A stretch of DNA of 64,000 bases from Vibrio quintilis (lineage in GTDB: Bacteria; Pseudomonadota; Gammaproteobacteria; Enterobacterales; Vibrionaceae), in assembly GCF_024529975.1 (NCBI RefSeq), contig NZ_AP024897.1, forward strand, positions 2,232,001 to 2,296,000, given 5' to 3'. The notes below the pieces were generated by a model. That model was not told the DNA's origin. It did no database searches and worked only from the letters and a program-made list of their open reading frames with translations. Position numbers and translations under genes: made by a program. Below, in pieces: positions 38,525-47,797 of the stretch (the stretch's first letter is position 1; each line of letters opens with the position of its first letter).

Positions 38525-39562
38525 TCAGTTACTGACTTTCAGCTTCTGAAAATATTCTTCATATAAAGTGGTTGCTGCCCCGACTTCATCCTGCCAGGTG
38601 CCGGAATCCATCACGGCCTGAGGCGGGAAAACATCCGGGTTTTCTGAGAATGATTTCGGCAGATACTGATAAGCGGTTTTTACCGGGGTCGGATAACCAA
38701 TTTCCAGTGCAATTTTGGCCGCATTTTCCGGGCGTAACAGAAAATCAATCATCTTATAGGCTGCATCAATATTTTTCGCCCCGGAAGGAATCGCCAGGCT
38801 GTCCATCCAGAAAATGGTATCTTTCTCCGGCCAGACAATACTGATCGGTGCCCCGTCTTCGCGGGCCATATAAGCAGAGCCATTCCACAGCATTCCCAGT
38901 GATACTTCACCCGCCATATACGGGTTCGCCGGAAAATCTGAGTTAAACACCAGAACATTCGGCATCAGCTGCTTCAGTTGCTGATAAGCGGCTTTGATCT
39001 CATCCGGATTGGTGCTATTAGGCGAATAGCCGAGTTTCGACAGGGCGATGTGGAACACTTCCCGCGCATCATCCATCATCATTAACTGACCTTTCCATTT
39101 CTTATCCCACAGGTCACCCCAGCTTTTCACCTCAGATTTATCCAGCATGTCCGTATTGACACCAATCCCGGTCGCACCCCAGATATAAGGGATTGAATAC
39201 CGGTTGTCCGGATCAAATGGTTTGTTCAGATAATTCGGGTCCAAATCGGCAAAGTGTTTTAATTTGCTGTGATCGATCTCCCGCAGCATGCCTTCTTTAC
39301 GCATTTTCGAGACAAAATACGTCGATGGCACAACCAAATCATAGCCGGAACCCTGTGTTTTCAGTTTGGCATACATGCTCTCATTCGACTCATAAGTCGA
39401 ATAAATGACCTTAATGCCGGTCTCTTTGGTGAAATCGGTCAGCACCTGATCCGGAATATATTCCGACCAGTTATAAAAATATAATTTCTGATCCCCGGCA
39501 AATACCGCGGAAGAAAACAGTGCCGCTGCGCATAATGCACCGGCGTACCATGTATTTTTCAT
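38525..39562 (-). CDS. potD: Spermidine/putrescine-binding periplasmic protein
   Basis: 345 residues with signal peptide ending SSAVFAG, then LYFYNWSEYIPDQVL, TYESNESMYAKLKTQGSGYDLVVPSTYFVSKMRKEGML, FNSDFPANPYMAGEV and IFWMDSLAIPSGAKN. These segments match PotD closely, including acidic and aromatic residues that bind polyamine. It captures spermidine/putrescine for the PotABC importer. Start ATG 39562 follows AAGGACATC. It is separated from potC by 95 bases, which often allows higher expression of the binding protein. Confidence 0.95.
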   Translation of the reverse strand: MKNTWYAGALCAAALFSSAVFAGDQKLYFYNWSEYIPDQVLTDFTKETGIKVIYSTYESNESMYAKLKTQGSGYDLVVPSTYFVSKMRKEGMLREIDHSKLKHFADLDPNYLNKPFDPDNRYSIPYIWGATGIGVNTDMLDKSEVKSWGDLWDKKWKGQLMMMDDAREVFHIALSKLGYSPNSTNPDEIKAAYQQLKQLMPNVLVFNSDFPANPYMAGEVSLGMLWNGSAYMAREDGAPISIVWPEKDTIFWMDSLAIPSGAKNIDAAYKMIDFLLRPENAAKIALEIGYPTPVKTAYQYLPKSFSENPDVFPPQAVMDSGTWQDEVGAATTLYEEYFQKLKVSN

Positions 39563-39657
39563 TATTGATGTCCTTATTTACGCAAACCAACCCGTTTTTC
39601 ACTGAGACAATCAAATCACTTTATACTCAAATCAGTTGATATGCCCCAAAAACAAGC

Positions 39658-40428
39658 CTACTTCACTTTCTCTCTGGCTAACAACTGGGATGTCACAACC
39701 AGCAACAAAGAAATACCCAGCATCACTGTTGCTAAGGCATTGACTTCAGGTGAAATACCCACTTTCACCATCGAATAAATTTTCAATGGCAGAATCTCAT
39801 ACGCCGGGCCGGTTACAAATGAACTGATAATCACATCATCCAGCGACAGGGTAAAACTCAGCAGCCACCCGGCTGCCACTGCCGGTTTTGCCAGTGGCAA
39901 AATAATCTGACGTAAGATCACCCATTCACCGGCGCCCAGATCTTTCGCCGCTTCCAGCATTTTTACATCAAACCCACTCAAACGGCTGTAAACAGTGACC
40001 ACCACAAACGGCAGGCAGAAGGTGATATGCGCAATCAACAGTGTCAGAAATCCAAGCTGCGCGCCCATCACCAGAAACAGAGCCAGCAAAGAAATTGCCA
40101 TCACAATATCCGGAGACATCATCACAACAAACAGCATGCCATAGACCATGCTTTTGCCTTTGAAGCGATAGCGAAACAGCGCGACGGCTGTCAGGCTGCC
40201 GATAAGCGTCGCTGCCGTCGCTGAAAAAACCGCCACATTGAGAGAGTGCCAGGCTGCCTGAATCAGGCTGTCATTGTGGGTCAGCGCCCCGTACCATTTC
40301 GTAGTAAAACCACCCCACCGGATACCAAACTTACTCTGATTGAATGAGTTGGCAATCAGCACGATGATCGGCAGATATAAAAACAGATACACCATGCTCA
40401 GAAACGACACTCTGAAGATATTTCTCAT
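39658..40428 (-). CDS. potC: Spermidine/putrescine ABC permease
   Basis: 256-residue inner-membrane permease with about six helices. The EAA loop reads [48 protein letters not shown] is the expected N-terminus. It pairs with PotB in the polyamine channel; its start overlaps the end of potB by 4 bases (ATGA type). Confidence 0.95.
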   Translation of the reverse strand: MRNIFRVSFLSMVYLFLYLPIIVLIANSFNQSKFGIRWGGFTTKWYGALTHNDSLIQAAWHSLNVAVFSATAATLIGSLTAVALFRYRFKGKSMVYGMLFVVMMSPDIVMAISLLALFLVMGAQLGFLTLLIAHITFCLPFVVVTVYSRLSGFDVKMLEAAKDLGAGEWVILRQIILPLAKPAVAAGWLLSFTLSLDDVIISSFVTGPAYEILPLKIYSMVKVGISPEVNALATVMLGISLLLVVTSQLLAREKVK

Positions 40429-41288
40429 ACATCCGGCTCCATTTTCTTATTCAGCAGCCTGCCGGCCCGGTAGTAAGCAAATAGCATCACCGCCATCACG
40501 ATGGTCAGCGCGATACTGGTCGCTGCACCAAATGGCCAGTCACGCGCATTCAGCACCTGACTCTTGATCACATTGCCGATCAGCAGATTTTTTGCACCGC
40601 CGAGTAAATCGGCAATATAGAACATACCCAGAGCAGGCAGCATGACCAGCAGGCAACCACCGATAATCCCCGGCATTGTCAGCGGCAGAATCACTTTTAT
40701 CCAGGTCTGCAGCTTACCGGCACCTAAATCGCGGGCCGCTTCAATATAAGTCTTATCCAGCTTTTCAATCGCGGAATACAGCGGCAGAATCATGAAGGGT
40801 AACAGGATATAGACCAGTCCAATCATCACCGCCGTTTCGCTGTACATCAGCCGGATCGGCGTGTCGGTGATTCCCAGCCCCATCAGTGCCTGATTTAAAA
40901 TCCCGCGGGTGCCAAGCACAATTTTCAGCCCATAGGTACGAATCAGAGAATTGGTCCAGAACGGTACAATCACCAGAAACAGCATTACCGGGCGCCATTT
41001 CTCCGGCATCTTTGCCACCAGAAAAGCAAACGGATAACCAATCAGCAGACACAGTAAAGTCGCGATTGCAGCCATATAGAAGGAATGCAGCATCACTTTG
41101 ACATACAGCGGATCCATCAGGCGGGTATAATTATCCAGCGTCAGTGTCAGATCGATCAGGTTTGACTCATCGCGGGTCAGAAAGCTGGTGCCGATAATCA
41201 TCAGATTCGGCATCAGCACAAACAGCACCAGCCAGCCGACAATCAGGGTAATGATCGCCTTTTGCAGATTAATCTTCGGCATCATCAA
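40425..41288 (-). CDS. potB: Spermidine/putrescine ABC permease
   Basis: 287-residue inner-membrane permease. [45 protein letters not shown] and the EAA loop [25 protein letters not shown] agree with PotB. Three adjacent Met codons at the start leave the exact start open by a few residues. It overlaps potA by 20 bases, consistent with coupled translation. Confidence 0.95.
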   Translation of the reverse strand: MMMPKINLQKAIITLIVGWLVLFVLMPNLMIIGTSFLTRDESNLIDLTLTLDNYTRLMDPLYVKVMLHSFYMAAIATLLCLLIGYPFAFLVAKMPEKWRPVMLFLVIVPFWTNSLIRTYGLKIVLGTRGILNQALMGLGITDTPIRLMYSETAVMIGLVYILLPFMILPLYSAIEKLDKTYIEAARDLGAGKLQTWIKVILPLTMPGIIGGCLLVMLPALGMFYIADLLGGAKNLLIGNVIKSQVLNARDWPFGAATSIALTIVMAVMLFAYYRAGRLLNKKMEPDV

Positions 41289-42381
41289 GCACCACCTCCC
41301 AGCTTTCCACCCAGGTCACGGCAACCTTCTGACCAATGGCATGATCCACATCCGGGTCGTCTTCATTGAAGAATTCACTCACCATCACCCGGGTACCGGA
41401 ATCCAGCTCAATCACAGAATCCAGCGTCATCCCTTTATAAGTCAGATCCGTCACATGCCCGACAATGCCCTGATTTTCAGACTCTTTAATTTCTTCAATC
41501 CGCAGGTCTTCCGGGCGCAACAGTATTTGCCGCCGCTCACCAGCTGCAGCCGGCTGGTCTGAATAAACGATCGCTTCTGTGCCTTCCAGTGCCACCCGGA
41601 TGCGTTGCTCATCCATCCGTTCCAGAACTTCAGCCTGAAACACATTAATCTCACCAATAAAGCGGGCCACAAACAGATTTTCCGGTTCTTCATATATTTC
41701 TCTGGGTGACCCGTCCTGCTCAACCACGCCATCCCGCATCACAATAATCCGGTCAGACATAGACAGGGCTTCTTCCTGATCGTGGGTAACGAAAATAAAA
41801 GTAATCCCCAGCTGGCGCTGAAGTTGCTTCAATTCGATTTGCATCTGCTTGCGAAGCTTATAATCCAGTGCAGACAGTGACTCATCCAGAAGCAAAACTT
41901 TCGGCTTGTTCACCACTGCACGGGCAATCGCAACCCGTTGTTGCTGGCCGCCGGAAAGCTGATGAGGTTTACGCTGCGCCATCTGATCAAGACGAACCAT
42001 TTTCAGCACTTCGGCAACCCGGGGCGCAATTTCTGCCGCCGGCACCTGCTGCATCCTCAGGCCAAATGCCACATTATCAAACACCGTCATATGCGGGAAC
42101 AGGGCATAGCTTTGAAAGACGGTATTCACATGCCGCTGCTCGGGCGGGAGTGCCGTCACATCCTGTCCGTCAAGCAATATCAGCCCTTCTTCCGGTGTTT
42201 CAAAACCGGCAATCATCCTCAATACGGTTGTTTTACCACAACCCGACGGCCCGAGAATGGTTAAAAATTCTCCATGATGCACGTCCAGGTTCAAACACTC
42301 AATGATGGTTTTGCCATCAAAACTTTTACGAATTCCGGTCAGCCGGATCACCGGTTCATTCACTGAATGTTGTGTATTCAA
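41269..42381 (-). CDS. potA: Spermidine/putrescine ABC transporter ATPase
   Basis: 370 residues. ATPase core: Walker [37 protein letters not shown], signature [14 protein letters not shown] and Walker [12 protein letters not shown]. The C-terminal regulatory OB-type domain includes [12 protein letters not shown] and the near-terminal [10 protein letters not shown] typical of PotA. The frame opens with TTG at 42381, 11 bases after GGAG; GTG at 42363 is an alternative. First gene of potABCD. Confidence 0.95.
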   Translation of the reverse strand: MNTQHSVNEPVIRLTGIRKSFDGKTIIECLNLDVHHGEFLTILGPSGCGKTTVLRMIAGFETPEEGLILLDGQDVTALPPEQRHVNTVFQSYALFPHMTVFDNVAFGLRMQQVPAAEIAPRVAEVLKMVRLDQMAQRKPHQLSGGQQQRVAIARAVVNKPKVLLLDESLSALDYKLRKQMQIELKQLQRQLGITFIFVTHDQEEALSMSDRIIVMRDGVVEQDGSPREIYEEPENLFVARFIGEINVFQAEVLERMDEQRIRVALEGTEAIVYSDQPAAAGERRQILLRPEDLRIEEIKESENQGIVGHVTDLTYKGMTLDSVIELDSGTRVMVSEFFNEDDPDVDHAIGQKVAVTWVESWEVVLDDAED

Positions 42382-42732
42382 CGTCTGTTTTTCTCCATTA
42401 TGTCTCTGTTATCCATGTCTCAGATGTCGACTTCAGCCCGGAGTCTGATCCGCCCGGCCTGCATACTGTCAATCATGGGTGCCGTCTGTCATTCCCGCCA
42501 CTTTTCCAATACAAAGTGACCTGTCAACAGGGCTGGGAATCTTAATATCCAACTATGTGAAATCATAGTTTTTTCTTGAATGAAAAGATAAATTTTTGAT
42601 AAAAAAAACAATATCCGCCTGTAAAACAATAAAACCGGGATGTACGCTGGCTGTTCTTCAGCCAAAGATAAACCACAGCAGGTCAAAATGACACGGATAA
42701 CAGCGAAGAGAGTGAAACAGTGACGTCACCGG
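42382..42732. other. Intergenic region upstream of potA
   Basis: About 350 bases between the end of rhlE and potA, both on the minus strand. AT-rich segment near 42560-42610 could hold the pot promoter. No gene seen. Confidence 0.5.
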
Positions 42733-42761
42733 AAAAAAAGGTGAAGGCGGACGTCTTCACC
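42733..42761 (-). terminator. Rho-independent terminator after rhlE
   Basis: On the minus strand: GGTGAAG / CTTCACC stem with an 8-base loop, then seven T. Confidence 0.88.
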
Positions 42762-42792
42762 CGTTTGATACCTGCGGTCATTACCGCGGTAT

Positions 42793-43983
42793 TTACTGCT
42801 TTGCCCGTTTACTCTCAGGCACATAATTTAAAATCGAAACCGGCACCGGCTTTTTCGGCTCAAAACCTTCAATCACCCGACGCTCAATCAAATGTCCCAG
42901 ACGACTTTCAATCATGCAAAGATTTTTGAAATTATCTTTAGAGACAAAGGAAATCGCTTCCCCGGCCGCATCGGCACGCCCGGTCCGGCCAATCCGGTGC
43001 ACATACTCATCTGCCGGAAACGGCAAATCATAATTGACGACCCGCGGCAGGGCTTCGATATCAATGCCACGGGCTGCCACGCCGGTAGACACCAGATATT
43101 TCACCGCACCGGATTTAAAATCTTCCAGCACTTTTGCCCGCACCGCCTGGCTGCGGCCACTGTGAAATGCTTCGGCGGTGATCCCGCGCTTTTCCAGCTG
43201 AGATACCAGCTTCGCTGCACCGTGTTTGGTTTCAATAAAAATCAGCGTTTGATCCCACTGATTCTCTGTGATCAGATGGCTGAGCAGCGCTGATTTTTTA
43301 TCCTTATCCACGGTAACCAGCCACTGCTGAATATTTTTCTTTGACGCCTGTTTCGCTGCAATACTGATTTCACAGGGATCTTCAATCACCGTTTTCGCCA
43401 GATCCCGCACCCGGTGCGACAGCGTTGCGGAAAACAGCAGATGCTGGATATTTTCAGGCAGCCGGTCAAACACCTGATTAATGTCATCAATGAATCCCAT
43501 GTCCAGCATCCGGTCAGCCTCATCCAGCACCACCACCTCTGTTTCTTCAAAATAAACAGCGCGCTGACGATACATGTCCAGCAAACGTCCCGGTGTGGCG
43601 ATCAGAATGTCGACCCCTGCAATTAAAGCATCTTTTTGTGCCTGCTCATCGACACCCCCGTACATGGCCAGACAGGTCAGCGGCAGATGCTGTGCGTAAG
43701 AAGCGGTATTTTCCGCGACCTGAATCGCCAGCTCACGTGTTGGCACCAGCACCAAAGCGCGAATCCGTTTTTTCTTCTGTGTTTGCTGATGGCGGAGTTT
43801 TTCCAGTACCGGCAGCATATATCCAGCCGTTTTCCCGGTGCCGGTTTGTGCCGCAGCAATTAAGTCCCGTCCTTCGAGAATCACGGGAATCGCCTGTTTC
43901 TGGATCGTAGTTGGTTTGGTGTAATTCAGTGCAGATAATGCACTGAGGATTGGCTGGCAAAGCCCGAGTCTGGAAAATGGCAT
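42793..43983 (-). CDS. rhlE: DEAD-box RNA helicase, RhlE-type
   Basis: 396 residues carrying all core helicase motifs: Q motif (TKPTTIQKQAIPVI), I (AAQTGTGKT), Ia (PTRELAIQ), Ib (TPGRLLD), II (DEAD), III (SAT), IV (LIFIETK), V (STGVAARGID) and VI (HRIGRTGRA). The C-terminal extension is short and lacks the DbpA/DeaD RNA-binding domain, which favours RhlE-like proteins involved in ribosome maturation and mRNA turnover. The particular subgroup is less certain than the class. Confidence 0.88.
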   Translation of the reverse strand: MPFSRLGLCQPILSALSALNYTKPTTIQKQAIPVILEGRDLIAAAQTGTGKTAGYMLPVLEKLRHQQTQKKKRIRALVLVPTRELAIQVAENTASYAQHLPLTCLAMYGGVDEQAQKDALIAGVDILIATPGRLLDMYRQRAVYFEETEVVVLDEADRMLDMGFIDDINQVFDRLPENIQHLLFSATLSHRVRDLAKTVIEDPCEISIAAKQASKKNIQQWLVTVDKDKKSALLSHLITENQWDQTLIFIETKHGAAKLVSQLEKRGITAEAFHSGRSQAVRAKVLEDFKSGAVKYLVSTGVAARGIDIEALPRVVNYDLPFPADEYVHRIGRTGRADAAGEAISFVSKDNFKNLCMIESRLGHLIERRVIEGFEPKKPVPVSILNYVPESKRAKQ

Positions 43984-44135
43984 GTTGGCCCCGGTTCGTT
44001 GATGGAAAAATTAAAGTTGATGGAAAATGAAACAGCGGCGGAGTATAGCACGCTACGGACAATTCTGAAGACCAGTTGCAGCGGTTCTTCACCATCCGGA
44101 TCATCTCTTTATCAGATCATACATTCTTTATCAGG

Positions 44136-44567
44136 TCATACATTCAGATCTGCCGACGCATTAAACGAATACATTCTGACTTCATCGCGCGGATACCAGC
44201 CGGATAACTCATAAAATTTCCGGGCACTGACGTTTTCACGGGCAACAAACAGATGTGTTTTCGCAATGCCCTGCTTCTCAAGCGCCGCCACACAGCTCGC
44301 CACCAATTGTTTACCGATCCCCTGCCCGCGCTGTGTTTTATCGACAGCCAGATGCTGAAGATAGCCCCGGCGGCCATCTGTGCCGGTCAGCACCGCACCA
44401 ACAATCTGATTACCCAGACAGGCAACGAAGCTTAATCCCGGATTACGCGCTAAATAAGCACTGATATTCTCTCTGGAATCCGCTTCGCGCAACGACATCG
44501 ATTCTGTATTTGACCAAAGTGCCATCACCTGCGGATAATCCGCAATCTCCATTTCCCGGTATATCAT
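44136..44567 (-). CDS. GNAT family N-acetyltransferase
   Basis: 143 residues with acetyl-CoA-binding motif A as LAVDKTQRGQGIGKQLV and the late FYELSGWYPRDEV segment. Overall layout resembles YpeA-like GNATs. Substrate unknown. It precedes rhlE by 152 bases on the same strand but has its own likely promoter. Confidence 0.82.
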   Translation of the reverse strand: MIYREMEIADYPQVMALWSNTESMSLREADSRENISAYLARNPGLSFVACLGNQIVGAVLTGTDGRRGYLQHLAVDKTQRGQGIGKQLVASCVAALEKQGIAKTHLFVARENVSARKFYELSGWYPRDEVRMYSFNASADLNV

Positions 44568-44631
44568 CTTTCACTCCTGTCCTGCGTATTGGTTTGCTTC
44601 TGATACCAGTGATTTATATATCATCAGACAC

Positions 44632-44652
44632 ATACCCAAACAACCTGAAGAT
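44632..44652. repeat. Half copy of palindromic repeat
   Basis: Only the left arm ATACCCAAACAACCTGAAGAT remains; the right arm is missing, so the hairpin cannot form. Confidence 0.7.
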
Positions 44653-44859
44653 AAAAACCCCGGGGAAACAATTGGTTGAATCATGATGGTATACCAGCGT
44701 GGAACAGGATAAAAATATGCGATTGATCTCATTATTTCAGCTGGCATGCAGGAGTATGCTGATGCTGAATCACTTATTTTCAGAAATGTTCACTTTCAGA
44801 GACTTCCACTTTCATAGATTGAGTCACTTGAAAAAACACCGTGATTTTGAGGAAAACAT

Positions 44860-45417
44860 ATGACAACAGAACTTGAAAAAATGATATCAGGCCAGAGATT
44901 TGACGGAAATGACATCCATCTCCGGCAGCTTCGCGGCTCAGTCACCAGCCTGTTAAACCAGTTAAATCAGACAACCACAGATCCGCAAAGAGTCACCATT
45001 CTGCGGGATTTACTCAAAGAACTCGGTCAGGAGAGCATGATCCGCTCGCCTTTTTACTGTGAATTCGGCCAAAGCATCTCGGTCGGCAGGCACACCTTTA
45101 TCAACATGAATGCAACCATGCTTGATGGAGCACCGATTACCATCGGTGATCATGTACTGATTGGACCCAATGTGCAGTTCTATACCGCAGGACATTCTCT
45201 GGACTACCGTCAGCGCCGGGGCTGGGAAACCATCTGCAAACCGATTGTGATCGAAGATGATGTCTGGGTTGGCGGCAATGTGGTAATCAATCAGGGCGTG
45301 ACGATTGGCGCCCGTTCTGTTATCGCGGCTAATTCTGTGGTCAATCATGATGTCAGACCGGACTGCCTTTACGGCGGTACACCTGCCAGACTCATCAGGC
45401 ATCTGAATCAAGAATAA
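44860..45417 (+). CDS. Maltose/galactoside-type sugar O-acetyltransferase
   Basis: 185 residues with left-handed beta-helix hexapeptide repeats: INMNATMLDGAPITIGDHVLIGPNVQFY, then VIEDDVWVGGNVVINQGVTIGARSVIAANSVV and GGTPARLIR. The catalytic His lies in TAGHSLD. The enzyme uses acetyl-CoA to acetylate sugars, as Maa and LacA do. AGGAAAA precedes the ATG at a good distance. It is a single-gene unit ending at a symmetrical terminator. Confidence 0.88.
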   Translation: MTTELEKMISGQRFDGNDIHLRQLRGSVTSLLNQLNQTTTDPQRVTILRDLLKELGQESMIRSPFYCEFGQSISVGRHTFINMNATMLDGAPITIGDHVLIGPNVQFYTAGHSLDYRQRRGWETICKPIVIEDDVWVGGNVVINQGVTIGARSVIAANSVVNHDVRPDCLYGGTPARLIRHLNQE

Positions 45418-45442
45418 AAACTGAACCCGGCCTCAGGCAAAG

Positions 45443-45472
45443 ATAATCAGGGGCCGGCCGGCCCCTGATTAT
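45443..45472. terminator. Bidirectional terminator
   Basis: Perfect 13-base-pair stem ATAATCAGGGGCC / GGCCCCTGATTAT with a GGCC loop, between convergent genes. Its edge meets the stop codon of the sigma-54 activator gene. Confidence 0.88.
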
Positions 45473-47496
45473 TATTTATCTCCGCGGAACTCCTCCAGAC
45501 TAATCTCCCATTTTCTGATTTTTCCGTAGAGACAGTTTCTTGAAATATCCAGATTTTTTGCCGTCTCCCGGATATTTCCCCGGTTGTATTTCAGCAAATT
45601 AATAATGTGCGCTTTTTCATTTTTTTCCAGGCTCGCCGGCGTCATCTTTATGTGAGCATCATGTTGTAGCTCCGGAGACAGAGGATAACTCTCATCCCTG
45701 CCCGATACCGTTTGCTGACAGGTCATTTCATCCGGCAGATCTGACGCATCAATTTCAAGGCCGGAGTTAAGATTCACCAGCCGTTCAATCATATTTTCCA
45801 GCTCCCGGACATTGCCGGGCCAGTGGTAAGCCAGCATCGCCTCCAGCGCCTGCGGTGAAAAAGAAGGACGGATTTTCTTCAGATTATTACAGATCCGGGC
45901 AGAGAAGAATTCGATTAAATCCCGGATATCATCCCTGCGCTCCCGCAGAGCCGGGATCGATATTGAAATCACATTCAGCCGGTAATACAAATCCCGCCGG
46001 AAAGCAGACATTTCAACCGCTTTGACTAAATCACAGTTGGTGGCAGCAACAATCCGGACATTAATCTTATTCGGTTGCGCCGCGCCGACCCGCACCACTT
46101 CGCCTTCCTGCAAAACCCGCAACAAACTGGTTTGCGCTTCCAGCGGCATTTCACCAATTTCATCCAGAAACAGGGTGCCGCCTTCTGCCAGTTCAAACTT
46201 GCCCGGCGCACCACCTTTTCTGGCGCCGGTATAGGCACCTTCGACATAACCAAACAACTCACTCTGAACCAGCTCTCTGGGAATGGCACCACAGTTGACC
46301 GCAATAAAAGGCCCCTGATTGCACTCGCTGTAATTATGAATCGCCTGAGCAAACAACTCTTTACCTGTCCCGCTTTCTCCGGTCAGCAACACGGTACTGC
46401 TGCTTCTTGCTGCCCGCTGGGCATTATGAATCGTTTCAGTTAATGCTGAGGAATTCCCGATAATCCGTTCAAAAGTATAGGAAGCGCCCACCCCCATCAC
46501 CCGGTTGGTGATCGCCCTGATGCGCTGATCTTCTTTCAGTGAAATCACCCGGTTGCCGTTTGACGTTTCCATTAATGACATCAGGCAACTAATCCGGTAT
46601 CCCGGACTCGGCGTGAAAACCACCTCACAATCATTACAGGAAGAGACCTCCATTAACGCCATGTTTTCCGGGTGTAATTCCCGGTCAATGTGCTTGCCGG
46701 TTAACTCATACTTCCCAAATACCTGCCGGGCATAACGATTGGCATTTTTAATCATGCCGTGCTTATCAATCACGATCACCCCTTCGTTCAATGTCTCCAG
46801 AATTGATCGTTGCTCGACTAAAAGCTCCTGCAAAATCAGCTGATGATAGATGGCCTGCGCCGCAGCCTGAACGGTTCCCAGTGTCTGAAAGTTAAAATGG
46901 TCCTGAGTTGCGGTTAAAGTCAGCACCCCCAGCATTTTTCCCTGGGCATTTTTCACCGGTGCCGCTGCGCACTGTCTGCGCCGGTTTCTGAGATTAATCT
47001 TCCAGTTTTCTCCGCTCACCAGATAAACGGGCCGTTCTTCAATCAGACACAGCGCGGTACAATTCGTCCCGAGTTCATCTTCACTCAGCACACTGCCGAT
47101 TGGCGTTAAATCCAGCCCGCAGTAGCACAGTGTCACGCCGTTTTTATCGGTCAGATTAATATGACCATCCGGGTTGTATGCCAGCAAATCCTGCATCACC
47201 CCCCGGGCAACCTCAATCAATTCCCGGTTTTTTTGCAGGATCGCTGCCAGTTCATCCTCAGGGACGACATGATAAATAAAACTTTCAGGATCCACGTTCT
47301 TTTTCAGGGAACGCTTCCAGGATTCCAGAATAGACGTGCGCATCCATCCCGGATGACACCCGCTGAGAAACTCATTCCATGCTTCCGATAATTGTTCGTT
47401 GAGCTTATCGGCTTTGTTCGCTTCGGGTAAGCGGTTGATTTCTTCGTACCATTGTTGATTCTTCTCGTCTGAAAGTACAGGGCTGACCAGGCTCAT
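45472..47496 (-). CDS. Sigma-54-dependent transcriptional activator, AcoR-like
   Basis: 674 residues. The N-terminal about 225 residues form a GAF-type sensory region (LGTNCTALCLIEERPVYLVSGE, and RRRQCAAAPV). A PAS-like segment follows (ILETLNEGVIVIDKHGMIKNAN). The AAA+ core has Walker A GESGTGKE at 373-380, the sigma-54 contact loop GAYTGA at 420-425 (Tyr for the usual Phe), Walker B TLFLDEIGE and ATNCDL. A Fis-type helix-turn-helix ends the protein (NRGNIRETAKNLDISRNCLYGKIRKW). The layout equals AcoR-type regulators that sense small metabolites. It is divergent from a sigma-54 promoter, which it most likely activates. Confidence 0.92.
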   Translation of the reverse strand: MSLVSPVLSDEKNQQWYEEINRLPEANKADKLNEQLSEAWNEFLSGCHPGWMRTSILESWKRSLKKNVDPESFIYHVVPEDELAAILQKNRELIEVARGVMQDLLAYNPDGHINLTDKNGVTLCYCGLDLTPIGSVLSEDELGTNCTALCLIEERPVYLVSGENWKINLRNRRRQCAAAPVKNAQGKMLGVLTLTATQDHFNFQTLGTVQAAAQAIYHQLILQELLVEQRSILETLNEGVIVIDKHGMIKNANRYARQVFGKYELTGKHIDRELHPENMALMEVSSCNDCEVVFTPSPGYRISCLMSLMETSNGNRVISLKEDQRIRAITNRVMGVGASYTFERIIGNSSALTETIHNAQRAARSSSTVLLTGESGTGKELFAQAIHNYSECNQGPFIAVNCGAIPRELVQSELFGYVEGAYTGARKGGAPGKFELAEGGTLFLDEIGEMPLEAQTSLLRVLQEGEVVRVGAAQPNKINVRIVAATNCDLVKAVEMSAFRRDLYYRLNVISISIPALRERRDDIRDLIEFFSARICNNLKKIRPSFSPQALEAMLAYHWPGNVRELENMIERLVNLNSGLEIDASDLPDEMTCQQTVSGRDESYPLSPELQHDAHIKMTPASLEKNEKAHIINLLKYNRGNIRETAKNLDISRNCLYGKIRKWEISLEEFRGDK

Positions 47497-47559
47497 AATT
47501 GTGTTCCTTTATAGTTATATCCCCAATGTCATTATGCCTATTGGAGCATCATTATGCTG

Positions 47560-47612
47560 TGAACATGTTCATTTTTAGTACATGTAACCAAATCATGTTC
47601 ATGAAGTGAACA
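47560..47612. promoter_or_regulatory. Likely upstream activator sites
   Basis: Two palindromes: TGAACATGTTCA (47560-47571) and TGTTCA-N5-TGAACA (47596-47612), both built from the same TGAACA half-site. They lie about 50-100 bases upstream of the -24 element, the usual range for activator binding with sigma-54. Binding by the divergent AcoR-like protein is inferred. Confidence 0.7.
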
Positions 47613-47661
47613 CTTATGTAAATGAATAACTATCCCGATCACAAAAAATCAACATTTCTTC

Positions 47662-47676
47662 TGGCACGCAAGTTGC
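47662..47676 (+). promoter_or_regulatory. Sigma-54 (-24/-12) promoter
   Basis: TGGCACGCAAGTTGC, an exact match to the consensus with GG and GC ten bases apart. Transcription would begin near 47688 and read into the transporter gene at 47798. Confidence 0.9.
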
Positions 47677-47797
47677 CATAAACGGAACGACTTAAAAGGA
47701 AGTTGAAGCAGTAAATCCAGGTCACGTGAAACTGAATTTTTCTATCTGAAAGTCATGAAATCCTCATAAATATTAAAAAACTTACACAGGATAGAAC

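Noticed and set aside
42720..42929. Plus-strand frame MTSPEKKVKADVF...
   Set aside because: Overlaps the rhlE terminator and the 3' end of rhlE on the other strand; a shadow frame.
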